From the NCBI RefSeq assembly GCF_033115175.1, contig NC_084827.1, positions 145,879,701 through 145,943,700 on the forward strand: DNA of 64,000 nt, given 5' to 3'. The notes under the pieces were generated by a model. The model was not told the origin of the DNA and did not search any database. It was given only the letters and a program-made list of their open reading frames with translations. This document shows positions 24,415 through 37,142 of the stretch, piece by piece. Positions within the stretch are counted from its first letter, which is position 1, and every line of letters begins with the position of its first letter. A program made the translations under genes and the position numbers. This stretch comes from Lepus europaeus (Eukaryota > Chordata > Mammalia > Lagomorpha > Leporidae).

Positions 24415-24449
24415 GTAATTTGTCAAGCAGCAACAGGAAATGAATATGA

Positions 24450-24577
24450 AGGGTTTCCCAAGAGTTCATGGAAAATGTATATTATTGGGGAATTATGCAT
24501 GCATTTCCATATTTTTACACCAAAATAAGTTTATCTTTTTATTCTATTTTTCCATGGACTTTTTGAAGTACCTTCAT
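24450..24577. mobile_element. Palindromic old element, family not named
   Basis: The arms 'agagttcatggaaaat' and 'ttttccatggactttttg' are imperfect inverted repeats around an AT-rich centre. Related sequence occurs at 27361-27476 and, weakly, at 37777-37860. Confidence 0.5.
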
Positions 24578-25395
24578 ACAGAAGCAAAATCCACTTTCAA
24601 ACTCTAAGCAAAAATGTATGGAATCAGCCCCAGTCCCAGAACAAGAGATTCTTGAACTTTCCTTGGATACCCCCTGCACCATCGAGCAGGCCACTCAGGC
24701 AAGCTGCAGGACCAAGCTGACGCGTCCTCAAGACCCACCAGCGAGGGACATGGGGTTCTGGTGCCGACGCATCAAGGCATCGCGCCTCCTTGGAGAGGCT
24801 GGGCTTTGCTGTGTTCAGAGACAGGACAATTGAAGAAAAGATTGGCAGGGAAGGATGAGGCTCCAGTTCAGCCAGAAGAGGTCTTATGAGGCCTTCGTCC
24901 CCGCCCCCCCACCCCGCCCCCCGCTCCATATTCCAGGGCCTGATGAGGTGCCTGACCTATGACAAGCACCTGCCGCACAGCCATTGCTGTGGAAGTGTCA
25001 CTGGCTTCCCCATCCTCTCTGCGATCCTTTCTTTTGCTTCTCCTGGAGAAAGCCTCAAGGTCATGCGGGGCTGGATCTTCCGGACTCTGCACTTGAAGCG
25101 CCTGACACGCATATCGTCAAGACACCCAAATCAACTGGTGCACGTGTTGGAATTTCACGTCGTTGCTTAATTCACAAATTCCTAGAGAGCAGAGCCAATG
25201 GAATAATAAGCTATGCCTTCTTTCATCTGTTGCTCATTTTACTTCTTGGTTATTAATCTCTCTCCTTCATCCCTTTTCTCCAGCGCCTCTTCCCTGACCC
25301 TTGAATCCGGAGCAGCTTCAGAGATTCAAATTCAAATTGTGTCCAGGAAATACCCTGGCTCTAAGCAAGACACTTCTTACTTACCAGTGGTTTAA
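24578..25395. other. Unique non-coding DNA
   Basis: No repeat or gene is recognised apart from a C-rich run at 24900-24920. Open frames at 24886-25170 and 24984-25256 have no family resemblance. Confidence 0.45.
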
Positions 25396-25497
25396 GTCCG
25401 ACATCAGCAAACACAGCTTACTGGCCAAACCTTGTCCAGTGCTCTTTTCTGCAAATAAAGTTTTATTGGAACACAGCCATGGTCATTTATTTACACT

Positions 25498-25730
25498 TTT
25501 TAAGATTTATTTATTTATTTGAAAGGCATGGTTACAGAGAGAGAGAGAGAGAGAGCAAGGTCTTCCATCTGTTGGTTCACTCTCCAAATGGCTGCAACAA
25601 CCAGAGCTGTGCCAATCTGAAGCCAGAAGCCAGGAGCTTCCTCTGGGTCTCCCTTGTGGGTGTAGGGGCCCACGTGGGATGCTGGTGCCGCAGGTGGCGG
25701 CTTTACCTGCTCCACCACAGCACCAGCCCC
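25498..25730 (-). repeat. CSINE, internally deleted
   Basis: Minus-strand C SINE that jumps from 'gtgtaggggccc' to 'acgtgggatgctggtgcc', losing roughly 100 bp of the middle. Confidence 0.88.
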
Positions 25731-25830
25731 TGTTTACGTATTATTTATGGCTTTTCTTTCACTATGGGGATAAGTTGAATAGCTGGAATGAAAGTCATAC
25801 AGCGTGCAAAACCTAATAGTTATTATTGGA

Positions 25831-26080
25831 GCAGGTGTTGTAGGGTAGATGATTAAGCCACCACTTGTGACACCAGCATCCCATGTTGGAGAGTGGATTT
25901 AAGTCCTGGCTACTCCACTTCCAACCCAGCTTCCTGCTAATGGCCTAGGGAGGCAGTGAAAGATGGTCCAAGTACTTAGGCCCCCGCCACCCATGTGGGA
26001 GACCCAGATGGAGTTCCTGGCTCTTGGCCCAGACCTGGGTGTAGTGGCCATTTGGGGAAAGAAACAGTGGATAGAAGATC

Positions 26081-26111
<31 letters not shown>

Positions 26112-26200
26112 ACTCTCACTCCCACTCCCACTCTCATTCTCCCTCTCTTCCCCTCTCTGTCACTCTGCCTTTGGAATAAGTAAATCTTAAAAAAAAAATT
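25831..26200 (+). repeat. CSINE with complex CT/CA tract
   Basis: Plus-strand C SINE. Its pyrimidine tract (26082-26160) mixes (CT)n, (CA)n and (CTCCCA)-type units. Confidence 0.88.
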
Positions 26201-26267
26201 ATCTGGCCTTTAAAAATTGCCAAACTCTGACTGAAGCAATAAAGAGGTTTAATTATCTCAAGGGTAG

Positions 26268-26620
26268 CAGTCTCTTTATTCTGTTACTATAATGCAATAC
26301 CTGAGGCAAACTAACTTTGTAAGGCAAAGAGGTTTATTTAGCTCATCGTTCGGAGATCCAAGGGCATAAAACCAGCATGGGCTCAGCTCTGGTGGGGCCT
26401 TCATGGTGGATGGCAGGAGAGCATGACAGAGAGAAAGAGGGGTCACAGTGCCCAGCAGGAGGCTCGAGAGGCTGGGGCCCACCAGTACCTGTCAGGGGCA
26501 CACCTCCCACGGGCCTAAGGCCCCCTCTTAAATACCCTCCCACCACCAACAACCTGCGGACGAAGCCTTTTACGCATAAGCCTTGGGGGAACTGCCACAT
26601 CCAAGCCATAGCACTGAGTG
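26268..26620 (-). repeat. MaLR-type LTR, antisense (probable)
   Basis: 'tgttactataatgcaatacctgaggc' followed by 'gcaaagaggtttatttagctcat' resembles the antisense 3' half of MST/MLT-type LTRs. The rest has diverged. LTR-like sequence only. Confidence 0.5.
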
Positions 26621-27020
26621 ACAGAGTGTGGAGATGGGACTGACATGCTTAACCAGCTGGTCTCCAGTGTCATGGACGACTCCACCATGCTTGCAATGTT
26701 GGCTTTTCTTCCTCAGCTTCTAAGCACACTTACAAGATGACTGCCAGGCTTCCAGCGGTCCTGTCTTGGTTCAGAGCAGGCAGCAGCCAGGAGGCCATCC
26801 TCGCACAGCTGTCCCCTTCCTAAGAAGCAAGGACATCCCAGCAGCCCCTTGGTGCTCATGGGCCGGAACTAGGTTGTGTGGCCACTTCAAGGCGCAGTGG
26901 AGAATGGAAAAGCAAGCATCTGGGCAAAGAGTTCCATAGTCACAAACAGGGGTTTGTTAGTGAGGGGAAGGAGTGCTGTGCAAATAACGTAGTCTCCCAC
27001 ACGCCCAATAAGGGGAAAGA
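26621..27020. other. Unique non-coding DNA
   Basis: No repeat or gene recognised. Confidence 0.45.
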
Positions 27021-27021
27021 G

Positions 27022-27165
27022 AAAATATCTATTTGTTGACCACCTACTATGTGCTAAGTGTTGAATATGTGCTTGACATCCTCAGCTCATTTAATCCTCA
27101 CCCTGAGTAATTAACTTGCCCAAGGAGACATGCCAGACAAGGGTGGGGCTGGATCTCCCAGCCTC
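27022..27165 (-). repeat. MIR SINE
   Basis: Antisense MIR: 'ttgttgaccacctactatgtgctaagtgtt', 'tcatttaatcctcaccctg' and 'cttgcccaaggagacatgcc'. Confidence 0.75.
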
Positions 27166-27360
27166 TGCTTAGGCTCCTCCTCCCCATGTTCTCCTGACAT
27201 CCCCCCCCCCCACCCAGGGAGTGTGGGAGATGAGAAAGCCCTTTCATGCATGTGAGGAGGCAGGCAGGGAGGGGAGACCAGAGAGAGTGAGAGCCAAGAC
27301 CCTCTCGCCTTACCATCAGCTGGCCCCATGAGACACATCTAGCTTACTTTACAGGGGGAT

Positions 27361-27476
27361 TGAAAAGGGTCAAGGAAAATTAAATGATAAGCTTCAAAAT
27401 TTCTGAAATCCATGCGTAGTTTTTTTCATAACTGGCATGTTGCATGAACTTTTTGAAGACCTCTTGTATTTCATTT
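27361..27476. mobile_element. Second copy of palindromic old element
   Basis: Ends in 'gcatgaactttttgaagacctc', matching the arm of the element at 24450-24577. The centre 'gaaatccatgcgtagttttttt' also fits. Confidence 0.45.
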
Positions 27477-28088
27477 CTACCATTAAAAAGCAGGGAGTAT
27501 GTTAGTACCATAGAGAGTGATACAATTCAGGTAACTGACAGAGGTGGGGCTGGGATGAGTGCTGTCCATTCACTTAGGAATGGATTTCCTGGTGATGCCC
27601 AGACCCTACTCTGTGCTAGGCACTGTGAAATCAGATTCGCTCTAGTTTTCATTCCAAGAGCCGTGAACTTTCCAAACCTTCTAGGATTTTAGCTGCATTT
27701 TAGAGAAAGGGTTCAGAAAGGTTCCAGGGCTCATCCCAGGTTGTAAAGTCTATGAGGCAGAGCAAGCCTTGAACCCAGCACCCTGGTCCTTCCCAGGTTT
27801 TCTCACCAAGCTCTCTCCTTCCTACTCTCTTGCTTGTACTTTCTGGACCCCCTTGATGTCCCCCTTGCTGCAGCCTTGGAGTTCTGTTGTCTGGGATACT
27901 CACTGAGGCACCTGCTTTAAAGCCATCTTTATTTCTTGCTTTGACATCGAGGTGGTTCATGGGGCTAAGTCCTGCTCTGTCAATGAGATGGTAAGTTCTG
28001 GAAGAACAGGAGGCCTTGCTCTGCTGTGGACTTTGAAGCCCTGGGTTCTTGTTTAACCCCACTGCTGACTGGCTGAGCCTTTTACTCT
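27477..28088. other. Unique non-coding DNA
   Basis: No repeat or gene recognised. The minus-strand open frame 27700-28146 runs into LTR sequence and has no coding support. Confidence 0.45.
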
Positions 28089-28762
28089 CTGCTATACTTT
28101 GTATGTGACCCCCTCCCCCCACAAAGTTCATGTGTGGGAAACTCAATCCCAGCTGAGAAGAGGACCCTTACGAAGTGATTAGGTCGTGACAGCTCTGCTC
28201 TCAGAACTGGATGAATGCTGTGGTTGGAGTGGTTCCTGATGGAAAGATGGCACTAGTGGCTCACCAGGTTAATCCTCTGCCTGCGGCACCAGCATCCCAT
28301 ATGAGCACCGGGTTCCAGTCCCGGTTGCTCCTCTTCCAGGCCAGCTCTCTGCTGTGGCCCAGGAGTGCAGTGGAGGATGGCCCAAGTGCTTGAGCCCTGC
28401 ACCCCGTGGGAGACCAGGAAGAAGCACCTGGCTCCTGGCTTCGGATTGGTGCAGTACTGGCCGTAGCGGCCATTTGGGGGGTGAACCAACGGAAGGAAGA
28501 CCTTTCTCTCTGTCTATAATTCTACCTGTAAAATAAATAAATAGAAAAAAAAAAAGAAAGAAAGAGGCACTGAGCCCCCAACCTTCATGCGTGTGCATGT
28601 GTGTGTGCTCTTGTGTGCTCTCTTGTCCCACTGTCGGGTGACATGGACATGCAGAGACCCCTTGATCTTGGACTGCACAGCCTCCAAAAGCGAAGAACCT
28701 GATCTCTATGTCCTATAAATTACCCAGTCTCAATTATTGTCTTATAATAGCAGGAAAAGAAA
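28089..28762 (+). repeat. MLT1A-like LTR, split by a CSINE
   Basis: Left part: 'gctatactttgtatgtgacccc', 'aagttcatgtgtgggaaactcaatcc', 'cgaagtgattaggtcgtgacagc'. Right part: 'cttgatcttggactgcacagcctcc', 'aaattacccagtctcaa' and 'ttataatagcagg'. Together they span one MaLR LTR in sense orientation. No viral gene. Confidence 0.8.
28244..28560 (+). repeat. CSINE inside MLT1A LTR
   Basis: Plus-strand copy with its head reduced to 'tggcactagtggctcacc'. It is flanked by GAAAG on both sides and has an A/AAAG tail. Confidence 0.85.
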
Positions 28763-30105
<1,343 letters not shown>

Positions 30106-30414
30106 TGAGGGGCACCCTGAGCCATCCTACCGTGCATTCTGGTATGAGAGGGTGTCTCCCACCAAGGACTGAAACAGCAGGATTTCAGACCCAGGTTGGG
30201 GTTAAAGCATGGTCCCCAGGCTCAGTCACCTGGTAAACCTCGAGATGGTTCTGGCCTTTTTCTCATCCTCCACACTTGCACAGGAGGACAACCCGACGTC
30301 TTGCCTCCACTCCTGCCCTCCAGACTCCACACCTCAAGCCAGAACATTCTTCCCAGCCTTCCCATCCCATCCCCGGAAGGCCCCAGGGCTCTTCCAGCTC
30401 AGCCACCACCTTCT

Positions 30415-30490
30415 ATGAGATGAGGAAAATGAAGCCTCATGTCCAAGGTCATTCAGCCAAAAGCAGACCTGGGACCTGAAGCCAGATGCT
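30415..30490 (-). repeat. MIR core fragment
   Basis: 'tgagatgaggaaaatgaagcctcatgtccaaggtcattcagcc' across 30415-30457 is MIR core wording in antisense. Confidence 0.5.
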
Positions 30491-30704
30491 TCCCACACTG
30501 CCAGCCCCACATCCTCCCAGCATTCCCTAGCTCCCGATCTGGGGTGATCTCAGGTCTTTCAGGACTTAACATTTCCTCTTAAGGCCTGTGACTCCGCAGC
30601 ACAGTCCCCGTGGGAGTGGGCCGGACACCCCTCTACTACAGAGAGACCCCAAATGCTCTCTGCAAAGGTTTGAAAATGAAAACAGGAAGTGGCTGGGAGT
30701 TAGG

Positions 30705-30848
30705 GTTGCCAGATTTAGCACAGGTACACCCACACCCACACACAGTCACACTTGCAATATTTGGAACATACTTCTACTGAAAAAGTATTCTTTGTTGACC
30801 TGGAATTTAAATGTAACTAGGCATCCTGTGTTTTATTTGGCAAACCTA
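30705..30848. mobile_element. Palindromic DNA transposon (MITE-like)
   Basis: The arms 'agggttgccagatttagca' and 'tgttttatttggcaaacct' are inverted copies, and the middle also folds back ('caatatttggaacatact'). It is a mammal-wide non-autonomous element whose subfamily I do not name. A CA-rich tract at 30724-30750 interrupts the left arm. Confidence 0.6.
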
Positions 30849-31379
30849 CTAGGGATGAGAGCGGGGAGCCGTAGGAATTTGCCAGTGCCCACTCGGTTGT
30901 TTGCCATTTCTTCAGCACCAACAAACTGGTAGGACCAGAGGAAACCAAACAGTCCTTCCCCGGTAACTGGTGACTTAAAACAAAATTAGAGAGATATGGG
31001 CTTATGCTGTAGTCAGTTTCAAGTTCATGGCGGTCCCACAGCCATAGGCAGTTCCATTTCTGAAACCCATGTGAGGATGAGCCTCTTAAACAAATATGTT
31101 TGTCTTGGGTGTGACAGAGGGTGAATCTGGCCACCGCCCAGAAGGTGGGACCCAACATCTTCAACAATGAATGCCCTTACTAACATAACTAAGTCTCAGA
31201 GCTCCCTGTGGGACACGTATGGCCCCTCTGTAGGAAGCACGTTTCCAAAATGTGTGGTTTAAACAGACACGTGTGCCGTGTATTCTCAGGCCCCTGGCTG
31301 TCTTCCTCTCCACAGCCCCTCTCGAAGGGAGGGCCCCTAGCTGGAGGCACAGCAGTGACACTTTGGTGAGAGAGCCTGG
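30849..31379. other. Unique non-coding DNA of intron 3
   Basis: No repeat or gene recognised. Confidence 0.45.
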
Positions 31380-31735
31380 CCCAGGGGCCCTGGCTTCCCT
31401 CTCCCCCACATCTCAGCGCTCACCACCTTGTGACACTAAGATGTTCTGCAGCCCTCCTTCCACCCTGTGACAAGTCCTCCCCACCCATCAAGCCCACATC
31501 GTGGACAGAGGCTTCTCTGATGACCCCAGCCAACACTGAGCTCCTCACATGTTGGCCTGGTATCACAGACACTCAGGGCCACACAAGTGAGCATGGAGCT
31601 TGGTCTCCATGTGAGTGCCTTTTAAAGGGGCTCGTGTCTGCTTCCTCTGTATCTGCCCTATGGCAGTATCAACTGGGGTTGTCAGAGGGGCCCATGAGTA
31701 AACCCTCAACAAATACCTGGAGAATGGCTCAATAG
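31380..31735 (+). repeat. L2-like 3' fragment
   Basis: 'gaggcttctctgatgacccc', 'atctgccctatggcag' and a terminal 'aaaccctcaacaaatacctgga' fit the end of LINE-2, though with much divergence. Confidence 0.45.
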
Positions 31736-31898
31736 AGAAGGCTGTTGATGAGAGCCCACCAAAGCAAGCAGGATAAACCCACTGTCACTGATGTCTCCTT
31801 GTGTGGCTGGGTGGGCCTCTCACCCTACCCCCACAGAAGCACCCATGTGTCTTCCTCCAGGGAGACCCACTTCTGGGGATTGATTAAGTAAGAGCAGC

Positions 31899-32172
31899 GG
31901 GCCAGCACTGTGGCTCACTTGGCTAATCCTCCGCCTGCGGCACCGGCACACTGGGTTCTAGTTCCGGTTGGGGCGTCGGATTCTGTCCCGGTTGCTCCTC
32001 TTCCAGGCCAGCTCTCTGCTGTGGTCCGGGAGGGCAGTGGAGGATGGCCCAAGTGCTTGGGCCCTGCACCTGCATGGGAAACCAGGAGGAAACACCTGGC
32101 TCCTGGCTTCGGATAGGCACAGCGCGCCGGCCGTAGCAACCATTTGGGGGGTGAACCAACGGAAGGAAGACA

Positions 32173-32210
<38 letters not shown>

Positions 32211-32247
32211 ACTGTCTAACTCTGCCTGTCAAAAAAAAAAAAAAAAA
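31899..32247 (+). repeat. CSINE, young
   Basis: Plus-strand young-type copy with a 13-bp duplication AAGTAAGAGCAGC at 31886-31898 and 32248-32260. Confidence 0.94.
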
Positions 32248-32360
32248 AAGTAAGAGCAGCATACATGTGGCACAGACCAGAAGCACCCAAGACAGTAGAT
32301 GGAGAAGCCTCTCTGGGTTCTATTTGATTATCATCCCTCCCATCTTCTGATTCTCTCTCT

Positions 32361-32671
32361 CTCTCAGATTTTATTTATTGATTTGAGAGGTAGAGTTACA
32401 GACAGAGGGAGAAAGAGACAGAAAGGCCTTCCATCTGCTGGTTGACCCCCCCAAAATTGCTACAATAACCAGAGCTGGGCCAACCTGAAGCCAGGAACCA
32501 GGTCACCCACGTGGGTGCAGAGGCCCGAGGACTTGGACCATCTTCTACTGCTTTCCCGGGCCATAGCAGAGAGCTGGATCAGAAGAGGATCATCCAGGCT
32601 CAAACTGGTGCCCATATGGAATATTGGAACACAGCTAGAGGCTTAGCCTACAATGCCACAGCACCAGCCCC
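32361..32671 (-). repeat. CSINE, just upstream of exon 4
   Basis: Minus-strand C SINE ending 'aatgccacagcaccagcccc', about 130 bp before exon 4. It forms an inverted pair with the copy at 31899-32247. Confidence 0.9.
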
Positions 32672-32787
32672 CGATTGTCTCTCTTAATAGGCATTGTCTA
32701 AGGTCAAGGCCATTGCAAGTGGGGAGCCTTACAGTTATATCCAACAATTCTAGATTGGCGACCTCTATTTCTCCCAATAACTCCTGA

Positions 32788-33300
<513 letters not shown>

Positions 33301-33310
33301 TGAATTTTTT

Positions 33311-33633
33311 TTAAGATTTTATTTTATTTATTTGAAGGACAGAGTTACAGAGAGAGGTAGAGACAGAGAGAGAGGTTTTCCATCCGCTGGTTCACTCCCC
33401 AGATGGCCACAACAGCCAGAGCTGAGCAGACCCAAAGCCAGGAGCCAAGAGCTTCCTCCAGGTCCTCTGTGTGGGTACAGGGGCCCAAGCACCTGGGCCA
33501 TCTTCCACTGCTTTCCCAGGGCATAGCAGAGAGCTGGATTGAAGTGGAGCAGCCGGGACTAGAACCGGCGCCCACATGGGATGCTGACACTTCAGGCCAG
33601 GGCTTTAACCTGCTGTGCCACAGCACCAGCCCC
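33311..33633 (-). repeat. CSINE
   Basis: Minus-strand copy with duplication GTGTTTGAATTTTT and GTGTTTGGATTTTT. It is almost head-to-tail with the preceding copy. Confidence 0.92.
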
Positions 33634-33734
33634 TGGTGTTTGGATTTTTAACATCTTAAAATGGAGTTTCCCAAAATAAGGTCTAGCAACTCTGGATTTC
33701 ATTTTCCTCATCTTTAGGATGAGAGGTTGGTCAG

Positions 33735-33960
33735 TTTAACACTGCCCAATAGTACTTTCTGCTGGGATGGAATATTTTATATGTGCTGTCCAACGCAGTA
33801 GCAATTAGCTGCTCATGCCTTTTGAACACTGGAAATGTAGCTTGTGCAACTGAGAAACTGAGATTTTAGATTTTATTTAATCTTAATTAACTTCCACCCA
33901 AGTCACCACATGGGGCTAATGGCTACTCCAGAGGAGAGGCAGCTCTGATGTTAGGTGATT
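33735..33960. mobile_element. hAT-like non-autonomous DNA element (probable)
   Basis: 'tatatgtgctgtccaacgcagtagcaattagctgctcatg', 'cactggaaatgtagcttgtgcaactgag' and 'cacatggggctaatggctac' across 33778-33928 follow a common mammalian element with 'gctgtccaa...agcca' arms. The subfamily is not named. Confidence 0.5.
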
Positions 33961-34024
33961 TCTTAGCTCTGTTCCTCTCTAGGATTTTCAATCCTGTGAT
34001 TTTTGTGGCAATATTATGTGAAAA

Positions 34025-34205
34025 ATTTTCTGGCTTTGGAGCCAGAAATCTGTATTGCAATGGCTGTTGCCTCACTTACTAAATGTAAGATCTTGAACAC
34101 GCCGTTTAAGCGGCTTTGAGCTTCCATAATGGGAACATTGAGACCTACCTCGTTAGTGCATGGAGAAGTATTGTGAAGTGTCTGTCAGTTGGTGAATACC
34201 TTGGG
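34025..34205 (+). repeat. MIR SINE
   Basis: Sense MIR: 'ctggctttggagccagaaatctg', 'ttgcctcacttactaaatgt' and 'cctacctcgttagtgcatggaga'. Confidence 0.6.
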
Positions 34206-34985
34206 GATTTGTGCCTGTTCATATCATTCTTGGGAACTTGCAGCATGAGAAAGCCAGAAGTGGCTTTGATAAGAGAGACTGGGGAAAAATGCCTGGGTAG
34301 CAGTACTGGGCAAAGCCTAGTGCATCAGCTGGTGGCCGAGTTCTAGAGAAAAGAACAAGAGCTCAATAAAGTACAGAGGCAATCTTCAGGAACTGACAAA
34401 GAATTTTTCAGAAGCTAGGATAGTGCCTGACCACGCCCAGTCCTTGGGGAAGGGCCTGGTCAGAATAAGTAGAGGCTCTGGTATACTGAAGGCATGGAGG
34501 AGGACATGCGGGGCCTCAGAGCCTGGAGCCAGCAAACGCTCCAGCCACACGCCCCTGTGGTCTTGACTGTGGCACTGGGGCCTTCTGGTCCTAACTTGAC
34601 CCATGTGAAGTTTGTCTACGTGAAGGATGCTAGGCGGGCGGCTGTTCTCCTCTTTGTCCACTAACACCCCAGTCTACGCATCAGTCCTTATGCACTTTTC
34701 AGCAGCCCCTGAAGCCAGCTGATGCTGGGACCCAGAAGAGATCAAGCAACCTCACTGTGTTTTGCCCCCAAGCGGGAACCTGCTGCCCTTTCCCAGGTGG
34801 TACCCTATCTCCCCATTGCCTTATCCCCTCTCTCTTCCAACCTCTACTGTCTCCAGTTAATATCCTTAGAGTTTGATGCTTTAGGATCCCAAAGCACTAC
34901 AATGGCTTGCACTGCTTGCGTTTCTGGGGATGGATGAACTCTGCCTGCCTAAGGGACCCAGTGGCCGTACACCAAGGTCCCCATC
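34206..34985. other. Unique non-coding DNA of intron 4
   Basis: No repeat or gene recognised. Confidence 0.45.
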
Positions 34986-34989
34986 AGGC

Positions 34990-35545
34990 AGGAAACAGAG
35001 AGGCAGTATAGGGACGTGATGCAGCCTATGACCATCAGATTCTGAGTTATGTGACCTCTCTGGCTTCAGTTTCCTTGTCTACAAAAATGACCTGCGCCAG
35101 CATTGTGGTGTAGTGAGTTAAGCTGCCATCCGCAGTGCTGCTATCCCCTCTGGGTGCCGATTCGAGTCCCAGCTGCTCCACTTGTGACACAGCTCCCTGA
35201 TAATGTGCCTGGGAAAGCAGCGTAGGATGGCCCAAGTCTTTGGGTCTCTGTACCCATGTAGGAGACCCAGAAGAAGCTCCTGGCTCCTGGCTTTGGATCA
35301 GCCCAATTCCGGCTGTTGTGGCTATTTGGGGAATGAACCAATGGATGGAAGCTCTCTTTGTGTGCTTCTCCTCTCTCTCTCTCTCATAACTCTGCCTTTC
35401 AAATAAATAAAAAGATAAATCTTTTTAAAAAAATAGAAGTGATTCTATACACCCTTACCTTAAGAAGGTATGTGGGAGTAAAATGGGATAATGTGCCATA
35501 CCTGGCACACAGTAAGTGCTCAATAAATGTTAATTACAGCCCTCT
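34990..35545 (+). repeat. MIR SINE split by a CSINE
   Basis: Left part: 'tatgtgacctctctggcttcagtttccttgtctacaaaaatga' across 35047-35089. Right part: 'gggataatgtgccatacctggcacacagtaagtgctcaataaatgtta' across 35484-35531. They join as one sense MIR interrupted by the CSINE. Confidence 0.8.
35092..35438 (+). repeat. CSINE inside MIR
   Basis: Plus-strand C SINE from 'ctgcgccagcattgtggtg' to an AAATAAATAAAAAGATAAATC tail. Confidence 0.9.
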
Positions 35546-35739
35546 TTAGCTTGTGGTTTACAAGCATAATTACTAATTAATTGCAATGCCCAATTGTCCA
35601 TGATCACAGGGGCCAAAGAGATAAAGTTTTAAAGAAGTACAAGGAGCCGACCCAAGAGCCTGTAACTTGAACACCGTCTGGTTTGCATTGGTTTTAACTT
35701 TATAGCCCCTTGGTGTCCCTGTGCCAGACACTTTATCTG

Positions 35740-35890
35740 GAGAAGTAGCAAAGAGTCCCGGCTGCAAATCCCAGATGCCCCAGCAATGTGATATTGGCCA
35801 AGTCACTTCCGTTGCCCGCACCCTCGGTTTGCACACCTGTGAAATGTCAGTAACGGGATTGGCATTCCTTCCTCCCTGGGTTGTGTTGTG
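35740..35890 (+). repeat. MIR SINE
   Basis: Sense MIR: 'gtcccggctgcaaatccc', 'tattggccaagtcacttcc', 'gtttgcacacctgtgaaatg' and 'cctgggttgtgttgtgaa'. Confidence 0.65.
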
Positions 35891-36329
35891 AAAAATCGCA
35901 GGAGGCGATGATGGTTTGAAAAAAACAAACTCTAAATTGCTACCCTGTACACATTATTTGGATGGTCTGATCCTTATTTGAGATATAAACAGACTACGTT
36001 TTATGGTTCTCTTCCCACAAACCTGTTTCTACTAAGAATGAACAAATGAGCCCAGTGATATTTATTGTGGGAAAAAAAAAAAAATCCTCATTCCCTTCAC
36101 ATAGATGGAGCAATGAGTCTCGCCTGGGATAGAGCCAAGGACAAGACTGCTTCTCTACACTGCACCCCCCCACCTCCACCCCCACCCCGCTTGTACCGCC
36201 CCCAGGAGGAGGAGGCCAGTGGCCATTTGGCTAGAGTTTCCCTTCTGCCAGTCTCAGAGATGCATTTGGCTCCGGGGGACTCTGACAAGGAAGGGTGGAG
36301 CTGGGGTCTGGTTTGACCTCAAGGGACCA

Positions 36330-37142
36330 TTCTGTAATACCCCAAAAGGTCTTTTAGTGCGGCATGGGGTGTGGCATTGAGGCCCTCCTGAGGGCAGGCC
36401 CAGTGTAGCCCGGGGCCGACTCCGGTGAGGAACCAGGGGCCAGGAGGTGGAGGAGGAAGGGCTGGGGGGAGGTGGGAGCCCCACGGGTGAGCACTTGATG
36501 CCCAGGTGGGTAATGATCGAGAGAGCAAAGGGGGCAGAGAAGGCTGGCTGGGGGCGGGGTGGGAGGGGGTTGCTCCCGCAAGTCTGGGGCCCCCAAAGGC
36601 TTCCAGAGCCCGCAGCTGGGAGCTGCCTGCTGGGAGGGGGGGGTCCTGCGAGAGCTGGGGGCAGCTTCGCCAGACCGGTTCAGTCGCGAACGCACCCTGC
36701 GCCAATGATGAAAGGAGCTGCAGGACCCCTTAAACGGTCGCTGAAAGATTTGCTAACCACGCAGGAGTCCGCTGTTGGCTCTGAGCCTCCTCGAGGGCCG
36801 CAGGTTGAGGGGCTGAGCGCAGCAAGCAAGCAGCAGGGGCGGCCCAGGAACCCCCAGGGCCCGCTGCAGACGCACCCCTCCCAGTCGGCAAAGGGCTGTC
36901 ACGGGCCTTACCTTGTGTGAGCTCTAGAAGACTCCACAAGGAAACAAGGGCCGCAAACCAGTATCCCTATTTTATCTCCCCCCCTCCCCGTGCAGCTGTG
37001 CGTGCACCCCGCTGGCTGCCCCCTCCGTGTGGGCGCTTCCAGCAACACAGGGGGAGCAAGGGCCCTCTGCTCAGAGACCCAAGAAGGGAGGTGGCTTGGG
37101 GACAGCGACAGCACCAGGCTGACCCAGCGTTCACCCTTGCAG
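36330..37142. other. GC-rich non-coding DNA before exon 5
   Basis: Repeat-free, purine-rich G-tract DNA ('tgggggcggggtgggagggggttg') with several G runs that could form quadruplexes. Long frames on both strands reflect few stop codons in GC-rich sequence. Confidence 0.45.

Larger units (their letters stand above)
23352..24446 (+). repeat. MLT1-type LTR, split twice
   Basis: Sense MaLR LTR with 'ctccagaaggaacgcagacctgtcaacactttgatttttgccca' across 23697-23740, 'cctccagaaccataagataata', and its 3' end 'aatttgtcaagcagcaacaggaaatgaata' at 24417-24446. A CSINE (23791-24116) and a Tigger-like element (24161-24414) sit inside. LTR only, no viral gene. (CCA)n lies at 23371-23387. Confidence 0.75.
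25398..26229 (+). mobile_element. hAT-like non-autonomous element, split by two CSINEs
   Basis: Three pieces (about 25398-25497, 25731-25830, 26201-26229) read in order as one common mammalian element: 'ctgcaaataaagttttattggaacacagcca' across 25450-25480, 'gtttacgtattatttatggctttt', then 'tatctggcctttaaaaattgcc'. I do not name the subfamily with confidence. Confidence 0.65.
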
